Source of the DNA: Gammaproteobacteria bacterium RIFCSPLOWO2_02_FULL_56_15
GTDB taxonomy: Bacteria > Pseudomonadota > Gammaproteobacteria > Eutrophobiales > Eutrophobiaceae
DNA length: 5,804 nucleotides
Direction of reading: 5' to 3'
Assembly: GCA_001801825.1 (NCBI GenBank)
Contig: MGYR01000139.1
Span: 1 to 5,804, forward strand
Shown here: positions 5,802 through 5,804 of the stretch, piece after piece
Numbering within the stretch: the first letter of the stretch is position 1
Layout of the letters: the number at the start of each line of letters is the position of its first letter
Program-made: the position numbers and the translations under genes
The notes under the pieces: model-generated
What the model saw: only the letters and a program-made list of their open reading frames with translations
What the model was told of the DNA's origin: nothing
Database searches by the model: none

Positions 5802-5804
5802 GGA

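Noticed and set aside
5799..5804. TAAGGA at the window end as the RBS of a sixth operon gene
   Set aside because: The bases would fit a Shine-Dalgarno, but only three bases remain after the stop, so no gene can be supported.

Overview
The window holds two divergent gene groups separated by a 300-base regulatory gap. It reads as part of a catabolic locus from an anaerobically growing bacterium. The clear RBSs, sigma70-like promoter boxes and moderately GC-rich coding sequence fit a proteobacterium or a Desulfobacterota-type organism, but the taxon cannot be fixed from this sequence alone.

Left, minus strand (1-1050): a two-gene translationally coupled unit. It encodes the gamma subunit of a 2-oxoacid:acceptor oxidoreductase (511-1050) followed, through an ATGA overlap, by the start of a GltD-like FAD/Fe-S NAD(P)H oxidoreductase subunit that runs off the window (1-514). 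Together they suggest a 2-oxoacid oxidoreductase (for example 2-oxoglutarate or phenylglyoxylate type) that exchanges electrons with NAD(P) as well as, or instead of, free ferredoxin.

Middle (1051-1350): a divergent control region. It contains a good candidate sigma70 promoter for the right-hand operon (TTGAGA-N17-TAGAAT), a weaker candidate for the left-hand operon, and several inverted repeats placed where regulators could act on one or both promoters.

Right, plus strand (1351-5801): a compact five-gene operon. In order it encodes the glutaconyl-CoA decarboxylase carboxyltransferase (gcdA), a 41-residue single-span OadG-like subunit (gcdD-like, too short for usual ORF callers), the membrane Na+ pump subunit (gcdB), a 71-residue biotin carrier (gcdC), and an acyl-CoA dehydrogenase with the diagnostic features of non-decarboxylating glutaryl-CoA dehydrogenase. 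The dehydrogenase would oxidise glutaryl-CoA to free glutaconyl-CoA. GcdA would move its carboxylate to the biotin of GcdC, and GcdB would release CO2 while exporting Na+. The net result is crotonyl-CoA plus a sodium gradient. This energy-conserving route is known from strict anaerobes that degrade benzoate or glutarate (Desulfococcus, Syntrophus), whereas most respiring bacteria use one decarboxylating glutaryl-CoA dehydrogenase.

The system is therefore recognisable rather than wholly new. The notable points are its very small accessory subunits, the complete set of pump and active-site residues, and the shared control region with a 2-oxoacid oxidoreductase. No RNA gene, mobile element or CRISPR array was seen.
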